A model generated the notes under the pieces. That model was given only the letters and a program-made list of their open reading frames with translations, ran no database searches and had not been told where the DNA came from. A stretch of 19,686 bases of DNA. Source: an uncultured bacterium. GTDB taxonomy: Bacteria > Cyanobacteriota > Vampirovibrionia > Gastranaerophilales > Gastranaerophilaceae. Location: assembly GCA_900551675.1 (NCBI GenBank), contig URXH01000029.1, positions 1 to 19,686 of the forward strand, written 5' to 3'. Shown in pieces: positions 1 to 6,153 of the stretch (the first letter of the stretch is position 1; each line of letters opens with the position of its first letter). The translations under genes were made by a program, and so were the position numbers.

Positions 1-288
1 TGTTTCAGCAGGAATTATATCTAGAAGTTCTTTTGAAGGAAGAACAGAAACAACGGCTTTTGTTGAAGGTATAGTTCCGTTGTAATTTTTCAGGATTCCT
101 TCTTCATTGAAGGTAAATAATAGTTTTACAATTGCAAAATTAGATGTGCTGTCAGCCTTAATATTCACGACCTGTGCTACATAGGGTGTGTTAGAATCTT
201 CAATTATAACAAATCCCGAAAGCGCCAGATTATCATTTACATCATACGCTATTTTTACTAAATTGTTCTTAATTTCCAATACCTTCAT
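1..288 (-). CDS. N-terminal part of an unidentified protein, possibly a HAS-barrel/HerA-like ATPase (partial)
   Basis: Reading the minus strand from ATG at 288 gives 96 open codons to the window edge, so the gene is cut at its 3' end. The start has a good ribosome binding site (GAGGAAG, 6 bases before ATG). The protein begins MKVLEIKNNLVKIAYDVND and is rich in short alternating hydrophobic stretches. That suggests a small beta-barrel, with phrases such as GFVIIEDS and PYVAQVVNIKA. The pattern recalls the N-terminal HAS barrel of DUF87/HerA-type ATPases, but the P-loop that would prove it lies outside the window. It starts 41 bases after yqeK stops on the same strand, so it is probably the third gene of a nadD-yqeK operon. 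Existence of the gene is well supported; the family is a guess. Confidence 0.6.
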   Translation of the reverse strand, partial: MKVLEIKNNLVKIAYDVNDNLALSGFVIIEDSNTPYVAQVVNIKADSTSNFAIVKLLFTFNEEGILKNYNGTIPSTKAVVSVLPSKELLDIIPAET

Positions 289-329
289 TTGCACTTCCTC
301 ACCTTGAAAATTATTTTACCATGAACATG

Positions 330-905
330 CTAATTTTGTAATATATCTTGAAGTTTATTGTAAATTTCGATTGTTAATATACAGATTTTTAAATCTCTTT
401 TAACAAGACTTTTGATAGTTTCTTTGTAACAGCGTAATAATGCTTTGTTTAAACCATTTTTTTCATTTAAAAGAGAGCGTATTTGTTCTGAATATTCTTT
501 ATCCCGCGTATTCGGTTCAATTTTATCCGCAAGAAAAACTATCTTTTCAAAATCGGTCATATCAAGCTTTCCCAGAGTATGCCATCTGATTGCAGAAAGA
601 ATTTCTTTATCTGTTACATTAAATTCCTTTTCTGCTATGAATGCGCTGACAGGTGCATGAAGTGTTTTATAATTAAGCATTTCACATTCTTCAACGTGTA
701 AATTTTTATGAATAATCTCAAGCAGTTTTTCGTTGGAAAAACATTTTGCACAATCATGCAGCAGTCCTGCAAGGTAAGCTTTTTCGTTATCTAAACCGTA
801 TTTTTCTGCCAATTCTTTTGCACAATCTGCCGTACCAAGTGTGTGAAGGTATCTTTCTTCATTAAGGTTGTTTTTCAGCCAATCAAGTATTTTGGTATAA
901 TCCAT
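330..905 (-). CDS. yqeK: YqeK-type HD-domain phosphohydrolase (predicted Ap4A hydrolase)
   Basis: This is a 191-aa HD-superfamily protein. Members of the YqeK family cleave diadenosine tetraphosphate symmetrically to ADP and are commonly encoded next to nadD. The metal-binding HD signature is complete: H21 in RYLHT, H50-D51 in GLLHDCAK, H83 in TLHAPVSA, H109 in IRWHTLGK and D127 in FLADKIEP. The pair RWHTLG and ADKIEPNTR is characteristic of YqeK rather than of other HD hydrolases. Length is normal for the family. The start codon lies inside the end of nadD (23-base overlap), so the two are likely translationally coupled. In Firmicutes the next gene is often rsfS; here it is not. Cytosolic, with no signal peptide or membrane segment. 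Confidence 0.92.
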   Translation of the reverse strand: MDYTKILDWLKNNLNEERYLHTLGTADCAKELAEKYGLDNEKAYLAGLLHDCAKCFSNEKLLEIIHKNLHVEECEMLNYKTLHAPVSAFIAEKEFNVTDKEILSAIRWHTLGKLDMTDFEKIVFLADKIEPNTRDKEYSEQIRSLLNEKNGLNKALLRCYKETIKSLVKRDLKICILTIEIYNKLQDILQN

Positions 906-1470
906 TTTTGTATATATATTCCTCTACATTGTTTGTAACAAGATCGTTAATTGATATGCCTTGTGCTATTCTCTCTCTAATATGTGTTGATGAAATATCC
1001 GTAAAAGGCATTCCCGCAATTTCAAAAGAATAATCTTTCGCTTTAAGCCAATCCAGATTAACAGTCTCATTTTCTCTTACAAAAACAATAAAATCAACAA
1101 GCTTTTTAAATTTATCTGTTTCATACCAGTTTTCAATTTGCTTAAAGGCGTCTGTCCCTATAATAAAGCGAATTTTCCCATCAACATTATATTTTTTATA
1201 TAATTCTAGTGCTGTTAGATATGAATATGATTTACCTTCATTTTTATATTCAATATCTGAAATTTCAAAGTGCGGGTTATCTTGTATTGCAAGTTTTACC
1301 ATATTAAATCGGTGAGTGCACATTGATGTGTCATAATCTTTATGGGGCGGTTTGTATGCAGGTATAAAAATTATTTTGTCAAAGCCGTAATGAGATAAAA
1401 CATATTCAGCCATTTTCAAATGAGCATTATGAATCGGGTTAAAAGTTCCTGAAAAAATACAAAGTTTCAT
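883..1470 (-). CDS. nadD: Nicotinate-nucleotide adenylyltransferase NadD
   Basis: A 195-aa enzyme of NAD synthesis that joins nicotinate mononucleotide and ATP to give deamido-NAD and pyrophosphate. The nucleotidyltransferase signature is at the N-terminus: G8-T9-F10-N11-P12 followed by H14 and H17 (GTFNPIHNAHL, the family's GxFDPxHxGH). The C-terminal ISST motif at 159-162 with R165 binds ATP phosphates. FIIGTDAF in the middle is also typical of NadD. ATG at 1470 is the only usable start, because an in-frame TAA lies just upstream. There is no clear Shine-Dalgarno sequence. A terminator for the upstream small gene ends only about 18 bases before the start, so the mRNA leader must be very short or arise by read-through. 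It overlaps yqeK by 23 bases. Confidence 0.95.
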   Translation of the reverse strand: MKLCIFSGTFNPIHNAHLKMAEYVLSHYGFDKIIFIPAYKPPHKDYDTSMCTHRFNMVKLAIQDNPHFEISDIEYKNEGKSYSYLTALELYKKYNVDGKIRFIIGTDAFKQIENWYETDKFKKLVDFIVFVRENETVNLDWLKAKDYSFEIAGMPFTDISSTHIRERIAQGISINDLVTNNVEEYIYKNGLYQNT

Positions 1471-1487
1471 ATACTGATTTTAACATA

Positions 1488-1513
1488 ATAAAAAGCAGAA
1501 CCGGAGTTCTGCT
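1488..1513 (-). terminator. Rho-independent terminator of the 54-aa small gene
   Basis: A perfect 8-bp stem (AGCAGAAC 1494-1501 with GTTCTGCT 1506-1513) has a 4-base loop and, read on the minus strand, runs straight into TTTTTATT. It lies 42 bases beyond the stop of the small minus-strand gene and just before nadD. It probably separates the two transcripts. Confidence 0.8.
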
Positions 1514-1554
1514 GGAAAAAATTTGTAGGGGAAAAATTAATTGGAGTTAAAATG

Positions 1555-1719
1555 TTAGATTAAGTGTAAAGCTTGTCTGTTTGCCATTGCGATGAAATTC
1601 ATCTGGGCAAAAAGTAAATCTGATCTGTCTTCAAACGGCTGATTATTGTTGACTGTAACTTGATTTTCGTAGATGTTTTTTAATTTGTCATCAATTTTTT
1701 TCAAATTTGCAACTGCCAT
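1555..1719 (-). CDS. Small uncharacterised protein of 54 aa
   Basis: The minus strand encodes a 54-residue protein beginning MAVANLKKIDDKLKNIYEN and ending FIAMANRQALHLI. The case for a real gene is its context. It has GAGAGG 6 bases before the ATG, a promoter (TTGTGA, 16-base spacer, TATACT) about 40 bases upstream, and a perfect terminator hairpin 42 bases past the stop. It is a self-contained transcription unit in what would otherwise be an intergenic gap. The protein is charged at the N-terminus, polar in the middle (VTVNNNQPFEDRSD) and amphipathic at the end, with no membrane segment, cysteines or recognisable motif. I do not recognise the family. The gene opposite is a membrane protein, but nothing ties the two together. 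Confidence 0.72.
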   Translation of the reverse strand: MAVANLKKIDDKLKNIYENQVTVNNNQPFEDRSDLLFAQMNFIAMANRQALHLI

Positions 1720-1763
1720 TTTATGCCTCTCAATCTTCTTATTTATCGCTTGTGTATATATAA

Positions 1764-1791
1764 AGTATATACAAATTTAAAAATTTCACAA
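1764..1791 (-). promoter_or_regulatory. Promoter for the 54-aa small gene
   Basis: On the minus strand TTGTGA (1791-1786), a 16-base spacer and TATACT (1769-1764) form a sigma-70-like promoter. Transcription would start near 1757, giving a leader of about 38 bases before the ATG at 1719. Confidence 0.5.
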
Positions 1792-1840
1792 AAGATTTAA
1801 CTTGTTACATTTCTTTACATAAGATTTAAAAAAGCAATAA

Positions 1841-1870
1841 TTGAATAAGCTTTGTTTTTATATTTATATA
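1841..1870 (+). promoter_or_regulatory. Possible promoter for the 724-aa membrane protein gene
   Basis: TTGAAT (1841-1846) and TATATA (1865-1870) are separated by 18 bases. The TTG here could be read as an in-frame start codon, but it is better explained as a -35 element. The real ATG at 1889 has its own AGGA sequence. Confidence 0.4.
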
Positions 1871-1888
1871 GGGGAAAATAGGAAAACT

Positions 1889-4063
1889 ATGCTCGACAAA
1901 AATTATATTAATAATCAGCAGGGACCGCAGTTTCAAGCGGTAACGCCGCAGGCTTCCTCGCAGGCAGGGCAGCCTCAGGTGGCAATGCAGGCAGTGAATC
2001 CGGAACTTTTGAAGCAGAATGTTCAGGACAGTTATGTTGCAAATCGTCTAGGCGAAAATGCGGATGATCCCAAAGCTACGCTTTATACTGGAGCTCTGGC
2101 GATACCCACATGGTTTGCTATAGCAAAAGGTATGGATTATTATGCAGATAAATCAAGAGGGGATTTTGAAAAAACAGTCCATCATAAAGTCGGGCAGTTT
2201 GGTGATGATATTACAAGCCATGTTAAAAACAGCAGATTTGGTAAATCAAGCTTTGCTCACTCATTAAATAACGGATTTAATAATTTTAAAGGATTTTTAA
2301 AGCGAAACTTTGTTGACAAATTCAGGGTAACACGTGCATTTGCTTATACTCCCTCAAGACCTGAACTTGATATGGTAAAAGGTCAGGCAAACGGTATGTG
2401 CGGTATGCTGTTATTTGATTACCCGCAGCAAGGCGAACAGTTTGTTAAACCTCTTAAGTATATTGAAGATTTGGATTGTTACGGAGCTTCAAAAGCTGAT
2501 ATTAAAAAATGGAAAGCTTTGTTGGATAAAGCTCCTGATGTTAATGCTAAAAATGAAATATTACAGCGTGCAGAACTTGAAACTATATTGCAAAATTCAA
2601 GATTAAAAAGAACTCCTGCTCAAATTGCAAAAGAAATAAGTGATTTTAAAGTTCTTAATGCAGGCGATAAAATTTTAAAATTGAAAGATTTAAAAGCATT
2701 TGAATGGGGCTATAACGATTTTGCGGAAATGGAAGCGGTCCAAAAAAATATTCAGGAAAGAATGCCGAGAGTGCTCGAAGCCAGCCATAATGCAAATAAA
2801 AAAATGTTTGCAAGAATATGGGGGACAAACCACAGCAAATGGGGCAGAATTAAAACTTGGCTTTTCGGGCGTAATGTTTACGCATCTGAAACTGCAAATA
2901 AGCTTGCAGGTTCTTTAGGTAATGTAGATTTAAAAGCAAAAGATAACAAAGAACTTGCAGATGTACTTAAAAAGACCGGTTTGGATAAGAAAATCCCAAA
3001 ATCTGCGTTAGGTAAATTTTTCGCAAAATATAACAACCTTGTTCTTGAAGGTGCAACAAACAGGGTAGCAGGCGGTAAGTTTGTTGCCTTGATGCAGGCT
3101 GCATATCTGGCTGATGTTTTGTATAAAACAGCTAAAACAGAAGGTGCGAGCGAAAAAGTTAAGACATTTGCAGAGCGTTTTACAGAAATGATTGCCTTCT
3201 TCGTTGCAATGCCTCTTGCAATTCAGCTGATGCACAGAATCGGCGGACTGCAGTATGCAGGTATGACAAAAGAACAGGTTGAAGCATACAGAAAAGCTTT
3301 GAAAATTCATAATGATACTGCTATGGCGGGTTTGTTTAAGAATAAAGATGCATGGAAAGCTTCTAAGGATAACTTGAAACAAATGCGAAATGCAGGAGTT
3401 AAAAATCCTATTACAAAATTGTTTAAACGTGCAGGCAGAATCGTTACGGTTGGTCTTGAGCAGATAAGACCTTTTGATAAGAAAGATATTGCAGATATCG
3501 CAAAAGACGGAACAAAGACATATAGAAAAGGCGTAATGAGCAAGATTAAAGATTTGTTCAGACATCCTAAATTCGGCCTCAAGCAGATGGCAGGCTATCC
3601 TATGAGAATTATTTTAGGAATGATGATAATTCTGCCGTTCTTAAGCAAAATTGCAGTAAAAGGTTCTCACTTAATATTCGGCAAACCTAAAAATTCCGTC
3701 CTTGATGAAGGAAAGGAATCTGAAAAAACTGCACAGCTGAATAATCAAACTCAGCTTCCGCCGCAGCTTCAGCAGGCGGCACAACAACAGCAGGCTAATG
3801 CTCAAAATCAGCCTGTCCAAACTATGCAGAACAATTCACAGTCAAATTTGCTTAATAAATATAGAAATGGCAATACACAGTCTCAAACTTCTCAATCTGA
3901 TGCTAATTCTCAAAATTCATCCGAACCCGTTAGAACTTATATCCCGTCTCCTGTAGGTGTCCAGCTTCAGCAGGGGAATGAAGATCTGACGGCTGCTGAT
4001 GCCGCTATGAGGCGTGCGGATTCTGCTGAACAACTTGCAATGCAGACACTTAAGATGAATTAA
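1889..4063 (+). CDS. Large uncharacterised membrane-associated protein, Gln-rich at both ends (724 aa)
   Basis: I chose ATG 1889 over the in-frame TTG at 1841 because AGGA sits 5 bases before it and a probable promoter overlaps the TTG. The first 45 residues are Gln/Pro-rich and disordered. Three hydrophobic stretches follow, at about 65-80 (GALAIPTWFAIAKG), 435-455 (AFFVAMPLAIQLM) and 574-592 (ILGMMIILPFLSKI). Between the first two lies a long basic, helical region. Residues about 618-700 are again Gln/Asn/Ser-rich (PPQLQQAAQQQQANAQNQ), and the tail ADAAMRRADSAEQLAMQTLK looks helical. I recognise no catalytic motif. The layout of a helical core, two central membrane segments and low-complexity tails suggests a structural or surface-assembly role, but that is only inference. 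It may be restricted to this lineage. The next gene, also a membrane protein, has its own promoter. Confidence 0.85.
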   Translation: MLDKNYINNQQGPQFQAVTPQASSQAGQPQVAMQAVNPELLKQNVQDSYVANRLGENADDPKATLYTGALAIPTWFAIAKGMDYYADKSRGDFEKTVHHKVGQFGDDITSHVKNSRFGKSSFAHSLNNGFNNFKGFLKRNFVDKFRVTRAFAYTPSRPELDMVKGQANGMCGMLLFDYPQQGEQFVKPLKYIEDLDCYGASKADIKKWKALLDKAPDVNAKNEILQRAELETILQNSRLKRTPAQIAKEISDFKVLNAGDKILKLKDLKAFEWGYNDFAEMEAVQKNIQERMPRVLEASHNANKKMFARIWGTNHSKWGRIKTWLFGRNVYASETANKLAGSLGNVDLKAKDNKELADVLKKTGLDKKIPKSALGKFFAKYNNLVLEGATNRVAGGKFVALMQAAYLADVLYKTAKTEGASEKVKTFAERFTEMIAFFVAMPLAIQLMHRIGGLQYAGMTKEQVEAYRKALKIHNDTAMAGLFKNKDAWKASKDNLKQMRNAGVKNPITKLFKRAGRIVTVGLEQIRPFDKKDIADIAKDGTKTYRKGVMSKIKDLFRHPKFGLKQMAGYPMRIILGMMIILPFLSKIAVKGSHLIFGKPKNSVLDEGKESEKTAQLNNQTQLPPQLQQAAQQQQANAQNQPVQTMQNNSQSNLLNKYRNGNTQSQTSQSDANSQNSSEPVRTYIPSPVGVQLQQGNEDLTAADAAMRRADSAEQLAMQTLKMN

Positions 4064-4096
4064 GTTGATATAAGTAATATTTTTTGTATGGTTTTG

Positions 4097-4125
4097 TTGC
4101 CCTAATCATTAAAGCATGCTATAAT
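4097..4125 (+). promoter_or_regulatory. Strong promoter for the 229-aa membrane protein gene
   Basis: TTGCCC (4097-4102), a 17-base spacer and a consensus TATAAT (4120-4125). Predicted transcription start is about 4132, so the leader is only about 11 bases and consists almost entirely of the GGAGGG ribosome binding site. Confidence 0.75.
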
Positions 4126-4142
4126 ATGTGTCGGAGGGTTTT

Positions 4143-4832
4143 ATGCCGGCAACATTTGATTATAAGGGTTTCGCAAAAGATTTAACAAAACAGGCTGAAA
4201 ATGTTATGCCTGAAGATATTGCATTGAAACATAAAAAAGAATTTCTCGATAGAATTTATGATTTTACATATATTGCAGGAGAAGCTTTTTCTAATGACGA
4301 TGCTATTGAGAATTCAGATACCGCAAAAGTTTTAACACAGGTGATTTCTGAATGGACTTTTCATAAATATGTTGATTTATTGCGTTCTGATATTCCGGAA
4401 ATGTACCATGAAAGCATTTTGCAAAAAGTTGCTTATGTCGCATTTGAAATGGGGAAAGAATCTGAATTCAGCAAATTGTCTCAGGAACAAATGCTTACAC
4501 TTGTTGAACAGCAGATTAAGAGAGCTTATGAGAAAGCTTGTAAAAAATTACTTGATAACGGGCAAATATCGAAAGATGCATGTGATAAAGCCCTTAATCT
4601 TTCAAATGCCGATGATTTTGCAAATAAGCTTGTTCATAATGTAAAAATTTTAAAAAATAAAAAGTCCACAATGCCTTATACCATAAGTGCATTAATCTTA
4701 GGAATTTTAACCGTAGTACTGAATATTATATATACAGATGCACCTGATATGGTATTAATCAATACTATAATGATTGTTTTATTATCTGTGTATGTAGGTA
4801 TTTATATAGGCGCGCAAATTTTTGGCAAATAG
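4143..4832 (+). CDS. Uncharacterised protein with C-terminal membrane hairpin (229 aa)
   Basis: The ATG at 4143 is the start because GGAGGG lies at 4133-4138 and the promoter puts the transcript start at about 4132. An in-frame GTG at 4128 would precede the RNA. Residues 1-175 are a soluble, helical, acidic/basic mixed domain (MPATFDYKGFAKDLTKQ onward) with no motif I recognise. Two hydrophobic helices follow, at 179-197 (ISALILGILTVVLNII) and 203-224 (VLINTIMIVLLSVYVGIYIG), joined by a short TDAPD turn and ending in a short tail. This suggests a cytoplasmic domain anchored by a re-entrant pair of helices. No signal peptide. It is transcribed alone from a consensus promoter, implying steady expression. 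Function unknown; possibly lineage-specific. Confidence 0.85.
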   Translation: MPATFDYKGFAKDLTKQAENVMPEDIALKHKKEFLDRIYDFTYIAGEAFSNDDAIENSDTAKVLTQVISEWTFHKYVDLLRSDIPEMYHESILQKVAYVAFEMGKESEFSKLSQEQMLTLVEQQIKRAYEKACKKLLDNGQISKDACDKALNLSNADDFANKLVHNVKILKNKKSTMPYTISALILGILTVVLNIIYTDAPDMVLINTIMIVLLSVYVGIYIGAQIFGK

Positions 4833-4847
4833 CTCATTAAGGCAGAC

Positions 4848-4875
4848 TTGAATTTGACTTAAAATATGTTATAAT
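4848..4875 (+). promoter_or_regulatory. Promoter of the 6S-like structured RNA
   Basis: TTGAAT (4848-4853), a 16-base spacer and consensus TATAAT (4870-4875). The seventh base after the -10 box is A4882, which is exactly the first base of the 15-bp closing stem of the RNA. The agreement of predicted start and stem end supports both calls. Confidence 0.8.
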
Positions 4876-4881
4876 GAAATT

Positions 4882-5062
4882 AGCTCTGTACAGGTGCTCA
4901 TTTTGTTCCTACATTTATTTTAAAAGGGAGAATTGACTCTGTCAGGATGTGAAGTATACCCGCCGATATTTATATCGCCAGCGGGAAACGGATAATCCGA
5001 GGCGTTCACCCACCTGCGAGACCACGCAGGCAACAAAATCACATCTGTGCGGGGCTGTTTTA
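4882..5062 (+). ncRNA. ssrS: Structured RNA with 6S RNA-like rod architecture
   Basis: The 5' arm 4882-4896 (AGCTCTGTACAGGTG) pairs without a gap over 15 bp with 5042-5056 (CATCTGTGCGGGGCT), using several G-U pairs. After a small internal loop, ATTTTGTT (4900-4907) pairs with AACAAAAT (5032-5039). A large central bubble follows. Its 3' strand carries a 6-bp hairpin (CCTGCG 5013-5018 with CGCAGG 5025-5030). The apical part pairs GTGAA (4949-4953) with TTCAC (5005-5009) and ends in a hairpin (CCCGC 4959-4963 with GCGGG 4981-4985, inner stem CGATA/TATCG). Length (about 175-180 bases), terminal closing stem, central bubble with a 3'-side hairpin, and a dedicated promoter are the hallmarks of 6S RNA, the RNA polymerase decoy. 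Only GTTTTATT follows, a weak terminator, so read-through into the downstream ORF is likely. The alternative is a cis-acting leader of that ORF. Structured RNA is well supported; 6S identity is moderate. Confidence 0.6.
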
Positions 5063-5086
5063 TTAACAGTAAGAGAGGAGTTGTTT

Positions 5087-5134
5087 ATGGAAAAGAGTAA
5101 ATATTCAAGAGTGTCGGGGGGGGGGCATTTCTAG
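5087..5134 (+). CDS. 15-aa leader ORF ending in a G10 tract; possible phase-variable start of the pilin-like gene
   Basis: ATG 5087 has one of the best ribosome binding sites in the window (GAGAGGAG, 6 bases upstream). It reads MEKSKYSRVSGGGHF and then stops. The three glycines come from ten consecutive Gs (5116-5125). Adding one G, or removing two, moves translation into the frame of the downstream pilin-like ORF. That frame has no stop from the tract to 6153. With two extra Gs (or one fewer) the third frame stops after four more codons. No promoter is visible between the upstream RNA and this ORF, so it must be transcribed from the RNA's promoter. It could be a real micropeptide, the N-terminus of a switchable pilin, or a leader peptide. 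Confidence 0.5.
   Translation: MEKSKYSRVSGGGHF
5116..5125 (+). repeat. Homopolymer of ten G
   Basis: An uninterrupted G10 run inside a translated leader in an AT-rich genome. Runs of this length change by slipped-strand mispairing and can cause RNA polymerase slippage. A second run of exactly the same length occurs in the rplJ leader (12786-12795). Confidence 0.95.
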
Positions 5135-5167
5135 CTGACAGAAGTGCAGGAAGTCAAGTTGTATGCA

Positions 5168-5242
5168 TTAATGTCATTGCGCATTTATTGCGCAATCTAA
5201 AATTTGTCATAAAAAGATCGCGCAACATGTGCGCGATGACAG
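5168..5242 (+). repeat. Dispersed palindromic (REP-like) repeat, copy 1
   Basis: GTCATTGCGC near 5173 and GCGCGATGAC (5231-5240) are inverted copies around an inner segment. They look like a shortened version of the widespread bacterial 'TCATTGCG...CGCAATGAC' intergenic repeat. Noncoding by origin, although it is open in the pilin frame. Confidence 0.6.
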
Positions 5243-5256
5243 GTCTTAATATTCTT

Positions 5257-5300
5257 CCCCTCACCCTTTGGTGTGAGGGGGTCCGAAGGACAGGAGAGGG
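5257..5300 (+). repeat. Palindromic repeat, C4/G4-flanked hairpin
   Basis: CCCCTCACCC (5257-5266) pairs with the run ending GGTGTGAGGGG (5270-5280), with one mismatch. GGACAGGAGAGGGG follows. It is GC-rich compared with its surroundings and resembles dispersed intergenic hairpin repeats seen in many genomes. Confidence 0.5.
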
Positions 5301-5339
5301 GTTTGTTGGATGTCAATCTAACGTTCCGCATGAGATAGA

Positions 5340-5437
5340 TTGTCATCCCGAACTTGTTTCGGGATCTCATCAGATACTGAAACACAGAGGTAAATCTGAC
5401 GCTCAAAAGATGCTGAAACAAGTTCAGCATGACGGTA
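5340..5437 (+). repeat. Two inverted copies of a dispersed 'TCAT...GAACTTGTTTC...ATC' repeat
   Basis: TCATCCCGAACTTGTTTC near 5342 and, inverted, GAAACAAGTTCAGCATGA near 5414-5432 share the core GAACTTGTTTC with compensating changes in the flanking triplets. This is the well-known dispersed repeat whose translation gives HPELVSGS and LKQVQHDG. A single half copy recurs near 19402-19421. Confidence 0.65.
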
Positions 5438-6153
5438 ATTCCCTGAAACGAACTTATTCACTTATTAACCTATTCTCTTATTCACCTCATAAAAAAGCCG
5501 CATTTACTCTTGCAGAGGTCTTAATAACATTAGGCATTATCGGTATAGTTGCAGCTATGACAATGCCTATTTTGGTTGCAAAGTATCGAGAAAAGTTGTT
5601 GGTTAATCAGGCTAAGACTGCTTATTCAAAATTGTCAAACGCTTTAATAATGGTCAAAGTACATAATGGGTATAATTCTTATGCTGATTTTATGTATAGT
5701 ATATCAAGTGAGGATGAGATGCTTGATATAATATGTAATGAATTAAAGGTGGTAAAAAAATGTAAAAAAAACGAAAAAGGTTGTTTTACTTGGCTTACCA
5801 AATATGCAAATAAACAAATAAATAATAATGGACAGATCTCCTATCAGAATTTTCAACCAACGAGCAGTGCAATTCTTGCAGATGGAACTGTAATATCTGT
5901 AGGAAATTTAATAACTGAAGAGTCAAAAAGAGATTGTACGACAGTGCGATCTTATCAAAATAGCAACGGTGATTGGGTTTCGTATTCTGATGATAGATGC
6001 GGGCATATCATTGTTGATGTTAATGGTAAAAAATTACCAAATCAACTTGGCGCTGATACGTTTGACTTTGGAATAACAGAAAACAATTTAAATGCAAGAT
6101 ATCCATTTTTCTATAATGATGAATTAAATTATGAACATTACAATTTAAATTAA
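5410..6153 (+). CDS. Type IV pilin-like / pseudopilin protein with prepilin leader
   Basis: The core is a class III prepilin signal: basic KKAA, then F-T-L-A-E with the conserved Glu at +5, then the hydrophobic helix VLITLGIIGIVAAM. It would be cut by prepilin peptidase before the Phe and inserted in the inner membrane for assembly by a type IV pilus or type II secretion-like machine. The globular part has paired cysteines (CNELKVVKKCKKNEKGC, and C in DDRCGHIIVDVNGKK); the DVNG segment is common in pilins of this lineage. The start is uncertain. ATG 5410 is used here, but it lacks a good ribosome site and lies inside a dispersed repeat. Others are TTG 5188, ATG 5227, or ATG 5087 if the G10 tract changes by one. 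The frame is open from 5125 to 6153. The N-terminal 27 residues before KKAA are translated repeat sequence. No pilus assembly genes are in the window. Confidence 0.75.
   Translation: MLKQVQHDGNSLKRTYSLINLFSYSPHKKAAFTLAEVLITLGIIGIVAAMTMPILVAKYREKLLVNQAKTAYSKLSNALIMVKVHNGYNSYADFMYSISSEDEMLDIICNELKVVKKCKKNEKGCFTWLTKYANKQINNNGQISYQNFQPTSSAILADGTVISVGNLITEESKRDCTTVRSYQNSNGDWVSYSDDRCGHIIVDVNGKKLPNQLGADTFDFGITENNLNARYPFFYNDELNYEHYNLN
5454..5485 (-). repeat. Octamer tandem repeat array, 4 units
   Basis: Read on the minus strand, four successive 8-bp units fit GWKAATAR (for example GTGAATAA, GAGAATAG). The array lies immediately before the KKAAFTL prepilin motif and inside the open frame. Because 8 is not a multiple of 3, a change in copy number would shift that frame. 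A five-unit array of the same family lies at 19214-19253. Confidence 0.75.

Noticed and set aside
3008..3582. Long antisense ORFs (185 and 91 codons) opposite the 724-aa protein
   Set aside because: Cys/Phe-rich translation typical of antisense shadows; no start signals; codons follow the sense gene.
5001..5030. CGTTCACCC followed by a hairpin, resembling the start of the glutamine-riboswitch / downstream-peptide motif
   Set aside because: The conserved GGACGGAAGTAGG half is missing after the hairpin, so the match is probably chance.
4949..5086. Plus-strand ORF beginning MKYTRRYLYRQRE, in frame with the 15-codon leader
   Set aside because: It lies within the structured RNA, has no ribosome site, and the strong GAGAGGAG site points to ATG 5087.
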